DNA from: Buddleja alternifolia
Lineage: Eukaryota; Streptophyta; Magnoliopsida; Lamiales; Scrophulariaceae
NCBI GenBank assembly: GCA_019426215.1
Contig: CM033393.1
Coordinates: forward strand, 21,516,591 to 21,580,590
Reading direction: 5' to 3'
Length of the DNA stretch: 64,000 nucleotides
Below, piece after piece: positions 62,698-64,000 of the stretch. The first letter of the stretch is position 1. Each line of letters opens with the position of its first letter. The notes beneath the pieces were generated by a model. That model worked only from the letters and a program-made list of their open reading frames with translations, searched no databases and had not been told where the DNA came from. Position numbers and translations under genes: made by a program.

Positions 62698-63321
62698 TTA
62701 ATCATTGTGCAGGTAAAAGAGGTATCCCATAGAATCTTCAAGATATCCAACGAAATGTCCCTTTAAGGATCTAGCCTCCAACTTGTCCACTTTAGTCTTT
62801 TTGACATAAGCTGGACATCCCCAAATCTTTATGTGGTTAAGACTTGGCTTCCTATTTCTCCACATTTCATAGGGAGTCATAGGAATGGACTTGGACGAAC
62901 ATCTATTTAAAATGTGTGCAGCTGTAAGTAGCACGTGACCCCATAGTGAAATGGGTAAATCAGTGTAGCTCAGCATGGAGCGAACCATGTCCAACAAGGT
63001 TCGATTCCTTCGCTCTGCTACTCCATTCAACTGTGGAGTCGCTGGAGGTGTGAGTTGAAATACTATACCATTCTCTCTGAGGTATAAGTCAAACTCGTCA
63101 CTCATATATTCTCCTCCTCGATCAGATCGAAGAGTTTTTATACGTTGACTTGTTTGATTTTCTATTAAATCCTTGAATTCCTTGAATTTATCAATGGATT
63201 CAGACTTATGCTTCATCAGGTACACTAGACCATATCGAGAATGGTCGTCAGTGAAGGTGATAAAGTAAAGGAAACCTTCTCTGGCCATTTCTCCAAATGG
63301 ACCACAAACGTTAGTATGCAC
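62698..63321 (-). pseudogene. copia integrase core
   Basis: Continuous frame of 207 codons: VCGPFGEMAREGFLYFITF (first catalytic Asp is in the FTDDHSRYG segment), IKTLRSDRGGEYMSDEFD, GIVFQLTPPATPQLNGVAER (catalytic Glu in VAER present), then NRTLLDMVRSMLSY and the SLKGHFVGYLEDSMGY tail. This is a near-intact integrase catalytic region; a stop at 62698 cuts it from the following linker. Confidence 0.85.
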
Positions 63322-63336
63322 TAAACCTAAGATTTG

Positions 63337-64000
63337 TCAGGCCCTTTCAAAGCTCCCTGTGAAGGGCGATCTAGCCATCTTTCCTTTGAGACAAGATTCA
63401 CAAGTAGGATAGGGATCCAATCCCAGTGGGCCAATTAGCCCATCTTTTTCCATTTTGCGAATCTTTTGTTCGCCAGCATGGCCTAGTCGAAGGTGCCATA
63501 TCAATCGTTGGTTTATTTTAAGCCTACTACGTTTCCTTTGTATTGTATTCACAACACACTTATTCTTGACATTAAGGTAACACAATGCATTTATCAAAGA
63601 AACAAAGCCTACTAATTTATTACCATAATAAATCTTGCATTGTTCATTAATAAAACGAAAGTGTAACCTTATTTAACTAAAACGGAAATTGAACCAATGT
63701 TTAACAATATCCAGAAATAGCATATGTCTAGAATAAAAAATAATGAGGCAGATCTTGTTTTAGTAGCCGCGACGCCTTGCCCGCTGCCTACTCTGATCTT
63801 CTCCTCATTAGGGCTCAGCTCCCTTCTTTTTCCTAGATTCTGATTCACACAATTATACAAAGGTATTAACTTCAGAATCATAATCGATGAAGAGGGAATA
63901 TTATAAAGCAATTAGTTTCAAACTATAAAGTTATTCACCTTTCGCTTGTATATTAGGACAGTCTCTTCTCTAGTGGCCCAGCTCACTGCAGCATAAACAT
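63337..64000 (-). pseudogene. copia protease, GAG-pre-integrase and gag tail, broken
   Basis: 63337-63597 has the WHLRLGHAGEQKIRKMEKDG GAG-pre-integrase motif and CESCLKGKMARSPF. 63669-63911 covers the protease (SPNEEKIRVGSGQGVAA) with shifts. At the window edge, around 63955-64000, minus-strand sequence encodes the gag zinc knuckle in the form LCCSELGH-stop-RRDC, where the usual Trp codon TGG is TAG. Confidence 0.78.

Larger units (their letters stand above)
58943..64000 (-). mobile_element. Ty1/copia element, 5' part beyond the window
   Basis: 3' LTR (58943-60850), polypurine tract, RNase H/RT, integrase, protease and the gag zinc-knuckle tail are all present on the minus strand; the rest of gag and the 5' LTR lie to the right. 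It is a better-preserved relative of the element at 44.7-53.2 kb, with a continuous 333-residue RT/RNase H frame. Left flank before TG is TTATA. Confidence 0.88.

Overview
The window looks like nuclear DNA of a flowering plant, most likely a eudicot. It is AT-rich, carries GT-AG introns in one recognisable host gene, and is dominated by plant Ty1/copia and Ty3/gypsy LTR retrotransposons in several states of decay. The species cannot be named from the sequence alone. No rRNA, tRNA or CRISPR was seen.

Layout. 1-3886: 5' half of a decayed Ty3/gypsy element, minus strand. 4189-7737: decayed, 3'-truncated Ty1/copia element, minus strand, with an unclassified insertion in gag. 9162-21815: the only host gene seen, the last seven exons of a SAC-domain phosphoinositide phosphatase (SAC6/7/8-RHD4 type), plus strand. 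Its fifth intron in the window is about 8.5 kb and holds a TRIM element (with a hAT-like element nested inside), a copia remnant and a Mutator-like MITE. A Tourist-like MITE sits in the next intron. 24058-26290: two tandem arrays, the second packed with an ACGTCA motif.

26862-44250: a very long copia element of Sirevirus type, minus strand. Its order from right to left is truncated 5' LTR, PBS, gag, protease, integrase (with an 815-bp tandem duplication), RT (split by a 3.4-kb solo LTR), RNase H, a long extra reading frame with intron-like interruptions, PPT and 3' LTR. 44683-53193: a full-length but dead copia element with both LTRs. 53194-58942: pieces of a plus-strand copia LTR and leader, containing a solo LTR that itself contains another solo LTR. 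58943-64000: another copia element of the same family as the 44.7-53.2 kb one, running off the window end.

The retroelements do not form a pathway; the region is a nested insertion record. Target-site duplications (ATACT, TATTTAAAA/TACTTAAAA, AATGG/AATGC, GATTT/GATTC, ATACC) fix many element boundaries. The most interesting unexplained items are the spliced-looking extra ORF in the Sirevirus-like element, the ACGTCA array, and a roughly 315-bp block of foreign-looking DNA inside one LTR.
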